Positions 9,380 through 20,689 of a stretch of 64,000 nucleotides of DNA are shown piece by piece. The notes beneath the pieces are model-generated. The model was not told where the DNA came from and did no database searches. It worked only from the letters and a program-made list of their open reading frames with translations. Origin of the DNA: Rana temporaria (taxonomy: Eukaryota > Chordata > Amphibia > Anura > Ranidae); contig NC_053501.1 of the NCBI RefSeq assembly GCF_905171775.1, forward strand, positions 14,438,589-14,502,588, given 5' to 3'. A program made the position numbers and the translations under genes. Numbering within the stretch: position 1 is the stretch's first letter; every line of letters begins with the position of its first letter.

Positions 9380-11166
9380 ACCACCTTCCTGTCCAGGCCA
9401 ATGTTCAGCTTTCAGCGCTGTCACACTTTGAATGACAATTGAACGGTCATACTACACTGTACTTAAATGACATTTTTATCATTTTTTTTGGAGACAAATA
9501 GAGCTTTCTTTTGTTGGTATGTAATCACCACTGGGTTTTTTCTTTTTTCATTTTTGATAAACAACCGAAAAAATACTGATTAAATACAATTTTCTTAGTT
9601 TCTTTTATAACATTTTGTAAAAAAGTATTTTTTCTTCTTCACTGATGAGGTGGCACTGGTGGACACTGGCAGCACTGATTGGTAACACTGATGGGTAGTG
9701 ATAGGCAGCACTGATGAGGAGGCATTGACGGGCACTGATTTAATGAGCCATTCGCAGTTTCACTGTAAATTTGCCTGCACTTCCTAAAGTAGAGGGTGCT
9801 ACACTCACCCCCTACCAGAAACCAGCTGGTCCCTCAGCTGGGAAAATTTGAAAAACGTGACTTCTGAGCCCAGGAGCAAGGGCATCCCACAAAATTAATC
9901 GGAAGGGGAACAACTTGGATGGGGAACTGTACAAATAAATTGCGTCCAAAAATATAAATCTTTGATAGGCATTTACATCTGTACAGTATGAATAAGGCAC
10001 TTCTAACTACAGATCCCTGCAGCTACCATCTCTAGTCCTGAGTCCTAAGATTCCCTGGCCAATTGGGTCTTAGGACCCGATTCCTGATTGGCTGGGAGGA
10101 GAAACAGAAAGACAATAGTGAATATTAATTCGCTATTGTCACGTAACTGGGTGGATTCAGGGCACAGTGCTCTGCACCCTGAGCCCGCCCTTTTTTTTTA
10201 AGCCAATTAGAGCCTCAGGCACTAATAATGTGCTTTAAAAAAATGTAGATTAGGGGATGAGCGTATGGATTAGAGGGGTGGCGCCCCTGCGCCCCTAATG
10301 GAGTGGCCGCAACTGATACTGGGAATGCCTGTTTTCATGTAGCAATGCATATTCAATGAAGACAGAACAGGAGGGCCAGCCTAGGCTGATGTCACTTTAT
10401 GGGTGGCACATTTCACCTGCTGCCCTATGCTGCTTGTAGTTTACCAGGGCAGAGACTGTTTGCAATGAAACAGGTCCGACCAGTCAGGTCCTGCTCTGGG
10501 ATTACAGCTTTCATGTAAGTAGATCTTCGATTTGGTTAAATAAATAAGCAGAATATTGTATTGAAATGAGTTTAAATTACTTAATATAATCAATTAACCG
10601 CTTTCCTAACAATAGGAGAGGAACTCGTATGCAAAGGTACTGAGATTATTGTTGGCTTGTACAGTGTGCACAGTAATTTGGAAAGATAAATGCAGATATT
10701 AATTAGAATCCTTGTTTTGTTCTCCCATTTGAATAAGGAATAAAACCCAATTGGTGCCCTCAGGCAACAGATCCCACAAATGAATTGATAGGCAGCCACA
10801 GCTCTGTTAACCACTTGCCCCCTGGGCACTTAACCTAACCAGGCCAATTTTCAGCTTTCCGAGCTCTCACAATTTGAATCATGCAACACTGTACTCATAT
10901 TACATTTTCTGTCCTTTTTTGTCACAAAAATAGAGCTTTCTTTTGAAAAAATGTAATCACCACTGTGTTTTTTATTTTTTTGTGCTATAAGTTAAAAAAG
11001 ACAGAAAATTTGGTAAAAAAAAAAAAAAATGTTTTCTTCTGTTGTTATAAAATGTAGCAAATTAGTAATTTTTCTTCATACATTTTGGCTAAAATGTATA
11101 CTGCTACATATTTTTGGTAAAAAAAACATCAGTGTATATTATTTTTCTTTGTGAAAGTTATAGATA
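9380..11166. repeat. Fragments of the TTAACCACTT repeat family and unclassified DNA
   Basis: Pieces at 9380-9640 and 10807-11160 share CCAATTTTCAGCTTTC, ACAATTG..CGGTCAT, TAGAGCTTTCTTTTG and TAATCACCACTG landmarks with the complete copy at 52373-53361. Between them, 9640-10800 contains short GGCACTGATGAG repeats and GCGCCCCTAATGG-type repeat ends. No gene was recognised. Confidence 0.55.
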
Positions 11167-11900
11167 GCCAGATTCAGAAAGACTGGCTTAATTTGGAGGC
11201 AGCGTAGCGTATCGCATATACGCTACGCCGCCGTAAGTCAGAGAGGCAAGTGCTGTATTCACAAAGCACTTGCCTCCTAAGTTACGGCGCCGTAGCGTAA
11301 ATGGGCCGGAGCGTCATAATTCAAATGATGAACAGGGGGGCGTGTTTTATGTTAATAACTAGTGACCCGACGTGATTGACGTTTTTAACAAACGGCGCAT
11401 GCGCCGTTCGTGGACATATCCCAGTGTGCATTGCTCCAAAGTACGCCGCAAGGACGTATTGGTTTCGACGTGAACGTAAATTACGTCCAGCCCCATTCAC
11501 GGACAACTTGCGCAAACGACGTAAAAATTTAAAAATTCGACACGGGAACGACGTCCATACTTAACATTGGCTAGGCCAGCTTTTTGTTTCGACCAACTTA
11601 GCGCCGGAAAAAGCCTTACGTAAACGACGTAAAAAATGCGCCGGGCGCACGTACGTTTCTGGATCTGCGTATCAAGCTCATTTACATATTCTATGCCAAA
11701 ATCAACGGAAGCGCCACCTAGCGGCCAGCGTAAATATGCACCCTAAGATACGACGTCGTAGGAGACTTACGCCGCTCGTATCTTAGCCTAATTTAAGCGT
11801 ATCTGGTTTCCAGAATACGCTTAAATTTACGACGGCGTAGATTCAGAGTTACGACGGTGTATCTACTGATACGCCGGCCTAAACGTCTCTGAATCTAGCT
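11167..11900. mobile_element. GGGCCAGATTCA-family element, copy 1
   Basis: Ends AGCCAGATTCAG and CTGAATCTAGCT are inverted. The interior is rich in GTACG, ACGACG and TACGCC, with paired subterminal palindromes. It is largely the reverse complement of copy 4. Confidence 0.8.
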
Positions 11901-12336
11901 AAGAGTCTACAATTAGCTATGGTGCCAGTCACTGAAAATGTATCAATCAATACGTACTGACGGCCTATCTCATTCCTTGAGACACTAACAAGCCAAGAAA
12001 TTACAAATACCCCCAAATGACCCCTTTTTGGAAAGTAGACATTCCAATGTTTTTAGTAAGAGGCATGGTAAATTTTTTGAAGTCGTAATCTTTTCACACA
12101 ATTCTTTGTAAAAATAAGATTTATTCTTTCTTTTCTTTTCACAAAATTGTCATGCTAACAGGTTATTTCTCTCACACAGCATATGCATACTTGCAACTAC
12201 ACCCCAAAACACATTCTGCTACTCCTCCTGAATATGGGTATACCCCATGTGTGAGACTTTTTCACAGCCTGGTCACATACAGAGGCCCAACATGCAGGGA
12301 GTGCCATCAGGTGTTCTAGGGATATAAATTACACAT
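11901..12336. repeat. Fragment of an interspersed repeat
   Basis: Contains CACTAACAAGCC, CAAATACCCCCAAATGACCCC and CCCCATGTGTGAGACTTTTTCACAG. The last motif recurs at 13055-13090, and a related arrangement occurs at 12791-13160. It probably belongs to the same group as the TTAACCACTT family. Confidence 0.45.
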
Positions 12337-12790
12337 TTAAAGGAGTTGTAAAGGAAAACATTTTTTTTGCTAAAATGACTGTTTACAGGGTATAGAGACA
12401 TAATAGTTAACTGATTCATTTTAAAAATGATTAAAAATAGATAAAAAATCAATCATATAATAGACCTAGAGTTTCAGTTTCGTTTTTGCATCTAGTTTCA
12501 TGCTTCTGTGATGAACAGAGACAAAGAGCCAATACAGGGCAGTGATGGTTTGTAAAATGAAACTGATTGCTGTTGAGGGGTTGTAGACACACAGTAATCA
12601 CACCTCCTTGATTAGTGACCACAGAGAGAAAGCTCCCATGACTTTTTTCATCAGGAAACAGACTGTTCAGAACAGAGAAGGATTACAGTAACATCAGAGC
12701 AAAAATGAACAATGAGGACATGAAACCAGGACTGCAGTAAGGTAAAGGAAGCTATTTAGCTAAAAAAAAATTCCTTTAGTGACCCTTTAA
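12337..12790. mobile_element. TTAA-flanked MITE (AAAGGAGTTGTAAAGG ends)
   Basis: TTAA at both edges and inverted ends AAAGGAGTTGTAAAGG / CCTTTAGTGACCCTTT suggest a piggyBac-type target. The same element in reverse lies at 59810-60944, where an LTR splits it. Confidence 0.7.
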
Positions 12791-13159
12791 TTTTTTGACT
12801 ACCTTTCTTGAGGGCCCTGGAGCACCAGGACAATGGAAATACCCAAGAAATCCCATTTGGAAAGAAAACATATTCTAGGAGGCATAATGAGTCTTTTGAA
12901 CATTTTTTTGCACAACTTTTGTGGAAAATTGAGAAAGAAAATGAAAACACATATTTTTTACACAAAGTTGTAAATTTACAACTACAATGTACAATGTACA
13001 TAGCAAAAATTACACCCCAAAATATATTGTGCTGCTCCTCCTGAGTGTGGCGATACCCTAATGTGCGAGACTTTTACACAGCATGGCCACATACAGAGGT
13101 CCAACATGCAGGGAGCACCTTCAGGTTTTCTAGGGACATAAATTACACTAATTTCCTGA
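12791..13159. other. Interspersed repeat fragment, no gene
   Basis: Shares CTAGGGACATAAATTACAC and ATACAGAGGTCCAACATGCAGGGAG with 12280-12330. It looks like a second copy of the same repeat, not a gene. Confidence 0.45.
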
Positions 13160-13390
13160 CTACCTATTACTTCTGTGAGGCACTGTAGGGCACTGATGAG
13201 CACTGTAGTGGCTCTGATGGGCCCTATAGTGGCACTGATGGGCACTGTAGTGGCATAGATGTGCACTGATGTGACACGAATGAGCACTGATGTGGCACGG
13301 ATAAGCACTGATGTGGCATGGATGTGGCACGGATGAGCACTGATGTGGCACAGATAAGCACTGATATGGCATGGATGAACACTGATGTGG
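13160..13390. repeat. CACTGATGTGGCACGGATGAG minisatellite
   Basis: Variable tandem units of about 14-21 bp built from CACTGATG(T)GGCA(C/T). The reverse-strand frames with repeated CHISA/SVPHQC-like translations come from this array. Confidence 0.85.
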
Positions 13391-13988
13391 CCAGGGTCAT
13401 CTTAATAGCATCATGGGACCCTGGGCAAAGTAATGCTTTGGGGCCCCTACAATGATGACAGTGCAGGTAAACAGACATCAAGTAGGAGGCAGTGCTTCTC
13501 CCGGGCTTTGGTGGCAGCTTCCCCTGCTCTCCACCGGCATGGCGGCGGCTTCCCTTTGCTCCCTCCTCCTCGGTGGACAATTGGGACTCTTCTCTTTTCA
13601 GCCAATCGGAAAACAGATCTCAGACCTGCTTCTGATTGGCCAGATTGAGGATCAGTGTTTCAATGGCGAATATTAATTCGCTGTTGTAACACCTGGGTGG
13701 GCTCCTGGCACAATGCTCTGCGACCTAAGCCCACCCTATTTTGAAGCCTATTAGAGCCTCTATCTCTAATCAGGTGCTTCAAGAAACACCCCCGCCTCTG
13801 TAATTCATGCACCCCGCCAGACACATGAATAGGGAGTGGCCGCAGTGGCCGTAGATATGAATGCTATGAATTAATCTATCTATTCATATAGGGGGTGGTG
13901 GCCGTGGACAGAGGAGGTGGCACCTGGGCGCCCCTAATGGACAGGAAAAGTCAATTCAGTGTAAATAATTCACAACTCCAGATACAAA
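13391..13988. repeat. Interspersed repeat related to 43955-44201
   Basis: CAGGGTCATCTTAATAGCATCATGGG through GACAGTGCAGGTAAACAGA matches the hAT-like element near 43955. It ends near GCGCCCCTAATGGACAGG, a terminus type also seen at about 720, 10300 and 26330. Confidence 0.5.
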
Positions 13989-14752
13989 GGCCCAGATTCA
14001 CAGAGTGTGGGCGCACATTAGGCTGCCGTAGCGCAAACACCGTACGCCGAGCCAAGGTAGCGCAGAGAGGCAAGCATTGCATTCAGCAAGCTATTGCTCC
14101 CAACGCTGCGTCAGCGTGGCGTAGGTTTCAAGGGCACAGGCCGGCGTAGGTGGAAGTGGGCGTGACCCATGCAAATGAGGCGTGACCCCATGCAAATGAT
14201 GGGCCAAGCGCCATACAGATACGTATCACTAACTGCGCATGCGCCGTGACGTGGACCCATCCCCCTGCACCTGCTCACAACCACGTCGGAACAACTGCCT
14301 AAACTACGCCGGATCACTGCGTACGGCGTGAACGTAACCTACGCCCAGCCAGACACATGTCCAACGCAAAATATGCCGGCTTGTGTTCCCTGGTGCAGAC
14401 CTGTGCATGTCTGCTGCTGGGTTGCACCTCCTTTATGGGTAATAACATTACGCCGGACGTACAACTTACGCTCACCTCGCGTAGCCAGCGTCGGGCGCAC
14501 GCAGATTCGTGAATCGCCGTATTTCCCTCATTTGCATGTTTGAATGGCTAATCAATGGGAGCGGCACCATGCACCCAGCCTAAATGTGCGCCCACTTTAC
14601 CCCGGCGTAAGCAAGCTACGTCGGCAGGGTGTAGCCTGGTTTTAGGCGCATCTCTGTTTGTGGGTCTGGCGCACAGATACGACGGCGCACATTTGCACTT
14701 ACGTTGGCGTAACTTGTTATACGTCGGCGTAAGTGCTTTGTGAATCTGGGCC
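13989..14752. mobile_element. GGGCCAGATTCA-family element, copy 2
   Basis: Ends GGCCCAGATTCAC and GTGAATCTGGGCC are inverted. At 764 bp it is the longest copy. The interior is rich in GGCGCA and TACGCC. Confidence 0.8.
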
Positions 14753-15045
14753 ATAGTATATAATTGGGTTACTGCAATAAAACTTGTCTAGGGTTCTAAC
14801 CTATCCCCACCACAACTGGGACATTTGGCTTAGTTTCCTTGCTGTCAATATTTAAACGGAGAAAATTGTGAAATTTTGATAAAACTGGTTTCTACGGCCA
14901 TCAAGCTATACTGTGCATAAGAATCCAAGTTTTACATTGCAACATTGTTTACCTTTCCTTTCCATGAACTTGTAGTCTGGAGGTTGTTTGATAGAAGTAT
15001 GTTGAATTTTCTGATTTCTCAACTGGCGTGGGTTGGATATCATTA
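14753..15045 (+). promoter_or_regulatory. Candidate liver-type promoter region of serpin gene 2
   Basis: This non-repetitive stretch lies directly upstream of a TATA box. It contains TGTTTAC at 14947-14953 (exact FOXA/HNF3 core), ATTGCAAC just before it (C/EBP-like half sites) and GTCAATATTTAA near 14845. The motif matches are seen; liver expression is inferred from the gene family. Confidence 0.5.
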
Positions 15046-15053
15046 TATATAAG
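15046..15053 (+). promoter_or_regulatory. TATA box, candidate for serpin gene 2
   Basis: TATATAAG is followed 48 nt later by a consensus splice donor (CGG|GTGAGT). The arrangement parallels 41392 upstream of gene 3, and both lie 5-8 kb before a serpin start exon. Clade A serpin genes normally begin with a short untranslated exon. Confidence 0.55.
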
Positions 15054-15074
15054 AGACTCTTCTGTATATTCTGG

Positions 15075-15093
15075 AGATCTCTGAATGCCACGG
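15075..15093 (+). other. Candidate untranslated exon 1 of serpin gene 2
   Basis: It is about 19 nt from the expected start site (about 30 nt after the TATA box) to the GTGAGT donor at 15094. An ATG at 15085 would start a short out-of-frame upstream frame, but it lies only about 10 nt from the cap. Transcript data would be needed to fix the 5' end. Confidence 0.45.
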
Positions 15094-15425
15094 GTGAGTC
15101 TCGAAGGATTCATGATTCAATGTTATTTTCATTTATTTCATATCTATAACAATGTTATATTCAATCAATGTTTAATCTTGGAGATTTGGGGGGGTTAAAT
15201 ATGTCTGCATAAGTCAGACTAAGTCTAAGTTCACTTTTTGGAAAAAATAATAAATGCACTTTTTTTGCAGAAAATAAGTGAATTAAATTATTTTTGCAAA
15301 TGAGGACGCAAAGCATTGAAACTGCGATCAGTGGATGGTGGGTGCAATGTCTGGCATCTGCTGATATAAGATGAGATGGATAGGAGGGGAGAAGAAGTCC
15401 TATATAATATGTAATGCTGTGAGCC

Positions 15426-17100
15426 CCATATTGTGCCCTGCTTTTATGTAATGCACCCTGCTCCCACCTAACGTACCCTGTTCCCATGTAATGTTCCCTG
15501 CCCTCATGTAATGTGCCCTGCTCCCATATAATGTGCCCTGCTCTCATATAATGTACCCTGCTCCCATATAATGTGCCCTTGTCCCATATATTGTGCCCTG
15601 GTGCCCTGCTCCCATATAATGTGCCCTGCTCCCATATAATGTGCCCTGCTCCCATATAATGTGCCCTGCTCCCATATAATGTTCCCTGCCCTCATGTAAT
15701 GTGCCCTGCTCCCATATAATGTGCCCTGCTCCCATATAATGTGCCCTGCTCCCATATAATGTGCCCTGCCCTCATGTAATGTGCCCTGCTCCCATATAAT
15801 GTTCCCTTCCCTCATGTAATGTGCCCTGCTCCCATATAATGTGCCCTGCTCCCATATAATGTGCCCTGCTCCCATATAATGTTCCCTGCCCTAATGTAAT
15901 GTGCCCTGCTCCCATATAATGTGCCCTGCTCCCATATAATGTTCCCTGCCCTCATGTAATGTGCCCTGCTCCCATATAATGTTCCCTTCCCTCATGTAAT
16001 GTGCCCTGCTCCCATATAATGTGCCCTGCTCCCATATAATGTTCCCTGCTCTAATGTAATGTGCCCTGCTCCCATATAGTGTGCCCTGCTCCCATATAAT
16101 GTTCCCTGCCCTCATGTAATGTGCCCTGCTCCCATATAATGTGCCCTGCTCCCATATAATGTGCCCTGCTCCCATATAATGTTCCCTGCCCTCATGTAAT
16201 GTGCCCTGCTCCCATATAATGTGCCCTGCTCCCATATAATGTTCCCTGCCCTCATGTAATGTGCCCTGATCCCATATAATGTGCCCTGCTCCCATATAAT
16301 GTTCCCTGCCCTCATATAATGTTCCCTGCCCTCATGTAATGTGCCCTGATCCCATATAATGTGCCCTGCTCCCATATAATGTTCCCTGCCCTAATGTAAT
16401 GTGCCCTGCTCCCATATAATGTGCCCTGCTCCCATATAATGAGCCCTGCTTTCATATAATGTGCCCTGCTCTCATATAATGTGCCCTGCTCCCATATAAT
16501 GTGCCCTGCTCTCATTTAACGAACCCTGCCCTCATGCAATATGGCCAGCCCCCACATAATGTGCCCTGCCCCCATGTACTATGCTCAGCACCCACATAAT
16601 GTGCCCTGCTCCCTTCTAATGTGTCCTGCTCCTGTGTAATGTGCCCTGCCCCCACATAATGTACCCTGCCCCTACATAATGTGCCCTACCCCCATGTAAT
16701 GTTTCCTGCCCCCACATAATGCACCCTGCTCCCATGTAATGTGCCCTGCCCCCACATAATGCACCCTGCTCCTATGTAATGTGCTCTGCCCCCACATAAT
16801 GTGCCCTGCTCCCACCTAATGTGTCCTGCTCTCATGTAATGTGCCCTGCTCCTGCATAATGTGCCCTGGTCTCACATATTGTGCCCTGGTCTCACATATT
16901 GTGCCATGTTCTCATGTAATGTGCCCTGCCCCCACATAATGTGCCCTGCTCTCATATAATGTGCACTGCTCCCATATAATGTACTATGCTTCAATGTAAT
17001 GTGCCCAAATCTCATGTAATGTGCCCAAATCTCATGTAATGTGCCCAAATCTCATGTAATGTGCCCTGCTCTCATGTAATTTGCTCTTTTCTCACATAAC
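15426..17100. repeat. 20-bp tandem array with 60-bp higher-order pattern
   Basis: About 83 units of GTGCCCTGCTCCCATATAAT and variants. From about 15600 to 17060 the units stay in register with no length change. Over much of the array two copies of the GTGCC..CCCATATAAT unit alternate with one GTTCCCTGCCCTCATGTAAT unit, a 60-bp higher-order repeat. The reverse-strand MGAGHIIWEQG frames are artefacts. Confidence 0.95.
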
Positions 17101-18300
17101 TTTTCCCCTGTTCCCCCCATATAGTGTGCCCCCTGACCCGCTGTACCCAGCCCTGCTGCCCCCTGTACACGGTTTATCTCAGGTTGGACAGAGAATTGAA
17201 TTTTTTTGCAGAATAATCAAGCACAAGTTAAATAGTTACATTTTACTGTAATATCAATTCTATTATTTAATGCTATTTCTAAAATTAATGGTTGATATAT
17301 CAGCAGTTTGCTGATCACACCGATGTTCTGTGAGCTGTAGATGTAAACATTATTTCAGGAGTTCCCTGAGATCTCAGTCTTTTTGCCAAGTGTTCCTCCA
17401 AGGTAAAGCGCTTGAGAAACCCTGGATTACAGAATGTCCACTTTAAATAACAAATCAAATTTACTAAACATCACATGTAGAGATACTTATCCTGGACTCT
17501 AAACTCTCCTTTCAGTCCCACATCCATGCGGGAACACGTGGGAACAAGGTCCCTGCACTTTTTTCACAGCAGGAACGCTGTGGTTTTGTTTTCCTGTAAA
17601 TAAAATAATAGGGCTTACTAAAATCACCCCCACTCCTACTTGCTTAGGGGGACCCCGGGGTGGGGTCGAAGGGGGCCCCGTCAAGTAGGTTGTACAGGGC
17701 CCTATGATTTCTAACAGCGGCCCTGCTGGTCGCTTCCAGTATATGGATTCATCGGATAGTGTGCGGAGGCCTGCCGCGAGTTATGGCGGGATTTAAAAAG
17801 AACTTGCTTAAAGTTGCACTGTATTTTCTGTGAAATATATATGCATATGAGCGTATAATTTTTTTTTTGGTGGGGGAGTGGATTTTGGGTGGGAGTTCCC
17901 ACACTTTTTTCCACAGGACTTGGCCCCTGTCCACATCCAATCGCTTTTCAAGGCTTGTCGCCTCAACATCTCTAAAATATGTTCCTTCCTAACCAATGAA
18001 ACCGCAAAGCTCCTGATTCACTTCCTTAGCTTATCTTTAAATAGGCTATCCCCCTTCAGTCCATCATGAACGCTGCTGCCAGACCAGGGGCGGATCCAGA
18101 ATCTAGTCTCGGGAGGGGCACTACCAGAAAATATGTTTTTTTTGGGGGTGGGGGGAATTTATCAGGGAAATGACTGGTGTTAGTGCTTCAATGATCACAG
18201 CACCAGGGTTGTTATGGTGTCAGGATGATTGAAGCACATTATTTATATTATTACATTGTAATATAAAATGAAATGGTTCCGCTCACCATAATGCAGAATC
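17101..18300. other. Mixed intronic DNA with repeat fragments
   Basis: No gene recognised. Repeat-like pieces include GGGGCCCCGTCAAGTAGGTTG near 17670 and GCCAGACCAGGGGCGGATCC at about 18080. The latter is the left end of a repeat whose inverted partner GGATCCGCCCCTG is near 18924. Confidence 0.5.
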
Positions 18301-18938
18301 AGTGGGAGCCCCGAGTGTGTCACACGCCACGTCACCTGCCACCAGATGCAGCTTGTCACTTGCCATGTCAATTTCCACACGTTGCGGATTGTCACTTGCC
18401 ACACGTTGCGGATTGTCACTTGCCATGTCAATTTCCACACGTTGCGGATTGTCACCTGCCACACTTTGCGGAATGTCACTTGCCTGCCACCAGATGCAGA
18501 TTGTCACTTGCCACCTCACCTGCTACCCCTTGCAGATTGTCACGTGCTACGGTGGTGTTTTCCTTGTCAGAGTCAGGCAGCAGAGAGATAATGTAATCTC
18601 TCTGCTGCCTGCACAGTGAGGGTGGAAGTTACTGAAGGGATGCAGGGCAAGCGCGGGGCGGTGAGAGATGATGATGCTCCCCCGGACCTGGCTTGTTGAT
18701 TGGCCAGCCACCTGCTCACCCACAGAGCTTACCAGCTGACCGTCCACTCTCTGACTCTCATTAGCTGCAGAGCTGCCCGCCCACATACGAGGCACCCGGC
18801 AGCCCACGCTGTCACCCGCCCGTGGAGCTGCTCGTTCTGTCACTCACACGCAGAGTCCCGCAAGTTCCACAACTTAAACTAATTTCTCGGGGGTGGCAAA
18901 TTCCCTGTTGGCCCCCCCCCCCCTGGATCCGCCCCTGT
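18087..18938. mobile_element. Probable hAT-like element, GGGGCGGATCC ends
   Basis: CAGGGGCGGATCC (from 18087) and GGATCCGCCCCTG (to about 18938) are inverted ends. The flanks read GCTGCCAGAC and TGCCAGACTC, sharing GCCAGAC, consistent with a target duplication. The interior contains the minisatellite at 18310-18560 and a GCAGCAGAGAGAT inverted pair. Confidence 0.65.
18310..18560. repeat. Minisatellite, CACTTGCCATGTCAATTTCC units
   Basis: Tandem units containing CACACGTTGCGGATTGTCACTTGCCA repeat at intervals of about 25-60 bp. This explains the long open frames on both strands (18243-18619). Confidence 0.85.
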
Positions 18939-19720
18939 GCCAGACTCATCTACCTTACAAACCCTCTCTTCTATTCACCTCACCTTTCCCATCCTCAATT
19001 CTCCTCTAGCCTTCTCACCTTTCCTTTCCCCTCTTCAACTGTCCCCTAACATCCTGTCCTCTACTCACCTCTCTCTCCTCAACTGTCCTCTAGCCTACTC
19101 TTCTCTCTTCTGCTCTCCCCTCTCTTCTCCTCTCCTATTCTCCCCTCCTCTTCTTTCTTCCCTTCTTATCTCCCTTAACCATTTTCTATCCTCCTTTCCT
19201 CTCCTCTCACCTTCTCTCCCCTCTCTTCTCTCCCTTCTCTCCTCTTCTCTTAAACTTTTCTCTAGCCTCCTCTCTTCCCCTCCTCTCTCCTCCCTCTTTT
19301 ATCGTCTCCTCTCATCCTCTCCCCTCCTATCCTACTCTTCCCTCCTCTTCTTTGTTCCCCTCTTCTCTCCTCTTAACTGTTTTCTATCCTCCTTTGCTCT
19401 GCTCTCACCTTCTCTCCCCATTCTTCTCCCCCTCCTCTCCTCTTCTCTTCAATTGTTCTCTAGCCTTCTCTCTTCCCATCCTCTCTCATCCTCTCCCCTC
19501 CTCTTCTTTCTTCCCCTCTTCTCTCCCCTTAAATGTTTTCTATCCTCCTTTCCTCCCACCTTCTCTCCCCTCTCTTATTCCCCTCCTCTCCTCTTCAATT
19601 GTTCTCTAGCCTCCTCTCTTCCCCTCCTCTCTCCTCCCCCTCTTCTCCTCTTCTCCCCTAACCTCTCTTTACCTCACCTCTCCTCTACTCTCGTAGCCTC
19701 TCTTCATCTCCTCACCCTAC
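18939..19720. repeat. Pyrimidine-rich tract, left part
   Basis: Nearly 800 bp of C/T-dominated sequence (CTCTCCTCTTCTC type) with an internal repeat of roughly 200 bp marked by CTATCCTCCTTTCCTC. It continues at 20428-20660. The leucine/serine-rich open frame through it is a composition artefact. Confidence 0.9.
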
Positions 19721-20422
19721 TGTAACGGAACCCCCCAAATGGTACAGGGGTTAAATCCATTCTCGATATTCCATTCCACCCACGACAGCTTATCGACACT
19801 CTAACCAACAGGACCCGATCCATCCCATTTCCCAGAATAAGACGTGACACAGCTCTGTGCTTTCTGGTTTTAAATGCAAGGCAACTTTAATGGTTAGCTT
19901 TCAGTCTTATATACAGTTTAAGCATGAAAGAAACAATCAAACTCTCCACCCACACCCTGGGGGGGCTTCAATACACCTTCAGATGGCTAATTGCTAAACA
20001 TTGTAGACATCTCGGTGCCGGGCTATAATTATCATGACCTAATCAATGCACATTCCTTCATTAACAGAACTCAAACAAAACACCCTCACACAATGATCTC
20101 TTCTCAATCCACATCTCTAGACAGACGTTCTGTCTCCGCATACAGCTTGACAGATTGACAGAAAGGTATTCACACCTCTGAGCATCAATAGGCTTTAAGC
20201 AGTGTTATCAAACAATGAAAGGTCTTCCAGAAGCCTGACTCAATTTGCAACTCACTAGCCAGGGCTAATCATAGACATGAGTCACTATTGACTGGTTGGG
20301 TCACAATATTCTTTACAGACATTTAAAGAATATATGGTAGATTACTGTCCGTGTTAAAACAATCCAATATATGTCTCTTTATTTCCTGGCTCAATCTGTG
20401 CCCAAAAGTGACTCTTGTTACA
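19721..20422 (-). mobile_element. Solo LTR with 5-bp target duplication
   Basis: The 702-bp segment has TGTAAC..GTTACA ends and is flanked by perfect CCTAC repeats (19716-19720, 20423-20427). Read on the - strand it contains a TATATAAG box and an ATTAAAG polyadenylation-like signal, as expected of an LTR. Related LTRs lie at about 48100-48687 and 60136-60866. No internal retroelement genes remain. Confidence 0.85.
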
Positions 20423-20427
20423 CCTAC

Positions 20428-20660
20428 CATTCCCCTCCTCTCCTCTCTTTAATTGTCCGCTAGCCTCCTCTCTTCCCATCTCCCTCACCTCTCTTCCCCT
20501 CCTCTCCTTTCCTTTCCTTTCCTTTCCTTTCCTCTCCTCACCTCTCCTCTGCTCTCTCCCCTTCTCAACACTCTGTTCCTTTCATTTTCTCACCTGTCCT
20601 TTAACTTTCCTCCAGCCTCCTCTTATCTCCTCTTCATTCCTATCCTTCTCAAGTCTTTAA
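20428..20660. repeat. Pyrimidine-rich tract, right part
   Basis: Continuation of the tract interrupted by the LTR, including (CCTTT)n near 20508-20532. It runs almost to the splice acceptor of the serpin gene 2 start exon. Confidence 0.85.
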
Positions 20661-20689
20661 AGTAAAACATGTTTATCCATGTGTTACAG

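Larger units (their letters stand above)
15094..20689. other. Probable first intron of serpin gene 2
   Basis: About 5.6 kb running from the candidate donor to the TGTGTTACAG acceptor before the start exon. It contains the 20-bp array, a second minisatellite, a pyrimidine tract and a solo LTR. No other exon was recognised. Confidence 0.5.

Noticed and set aside
15161..16515. Long reverse-strand open frames with repeated MGAGHIIWEQGTL-like translation
   Set aside because: The frame is open only because the 20-bp array has no stops in it. There is no signal or domain, and the frame follows unit boundaries.
15426..17100. A CRISPR-like array
   Set aside because: The units are contiguous without unique spacers, and the context is a vertebrate intron.
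18937..19725. 262-codon Leu/Ser/Pro-rich open frame
   Set aside because: It is the translation of a pyrimidine tract, with no compositional or motif support for a protein.
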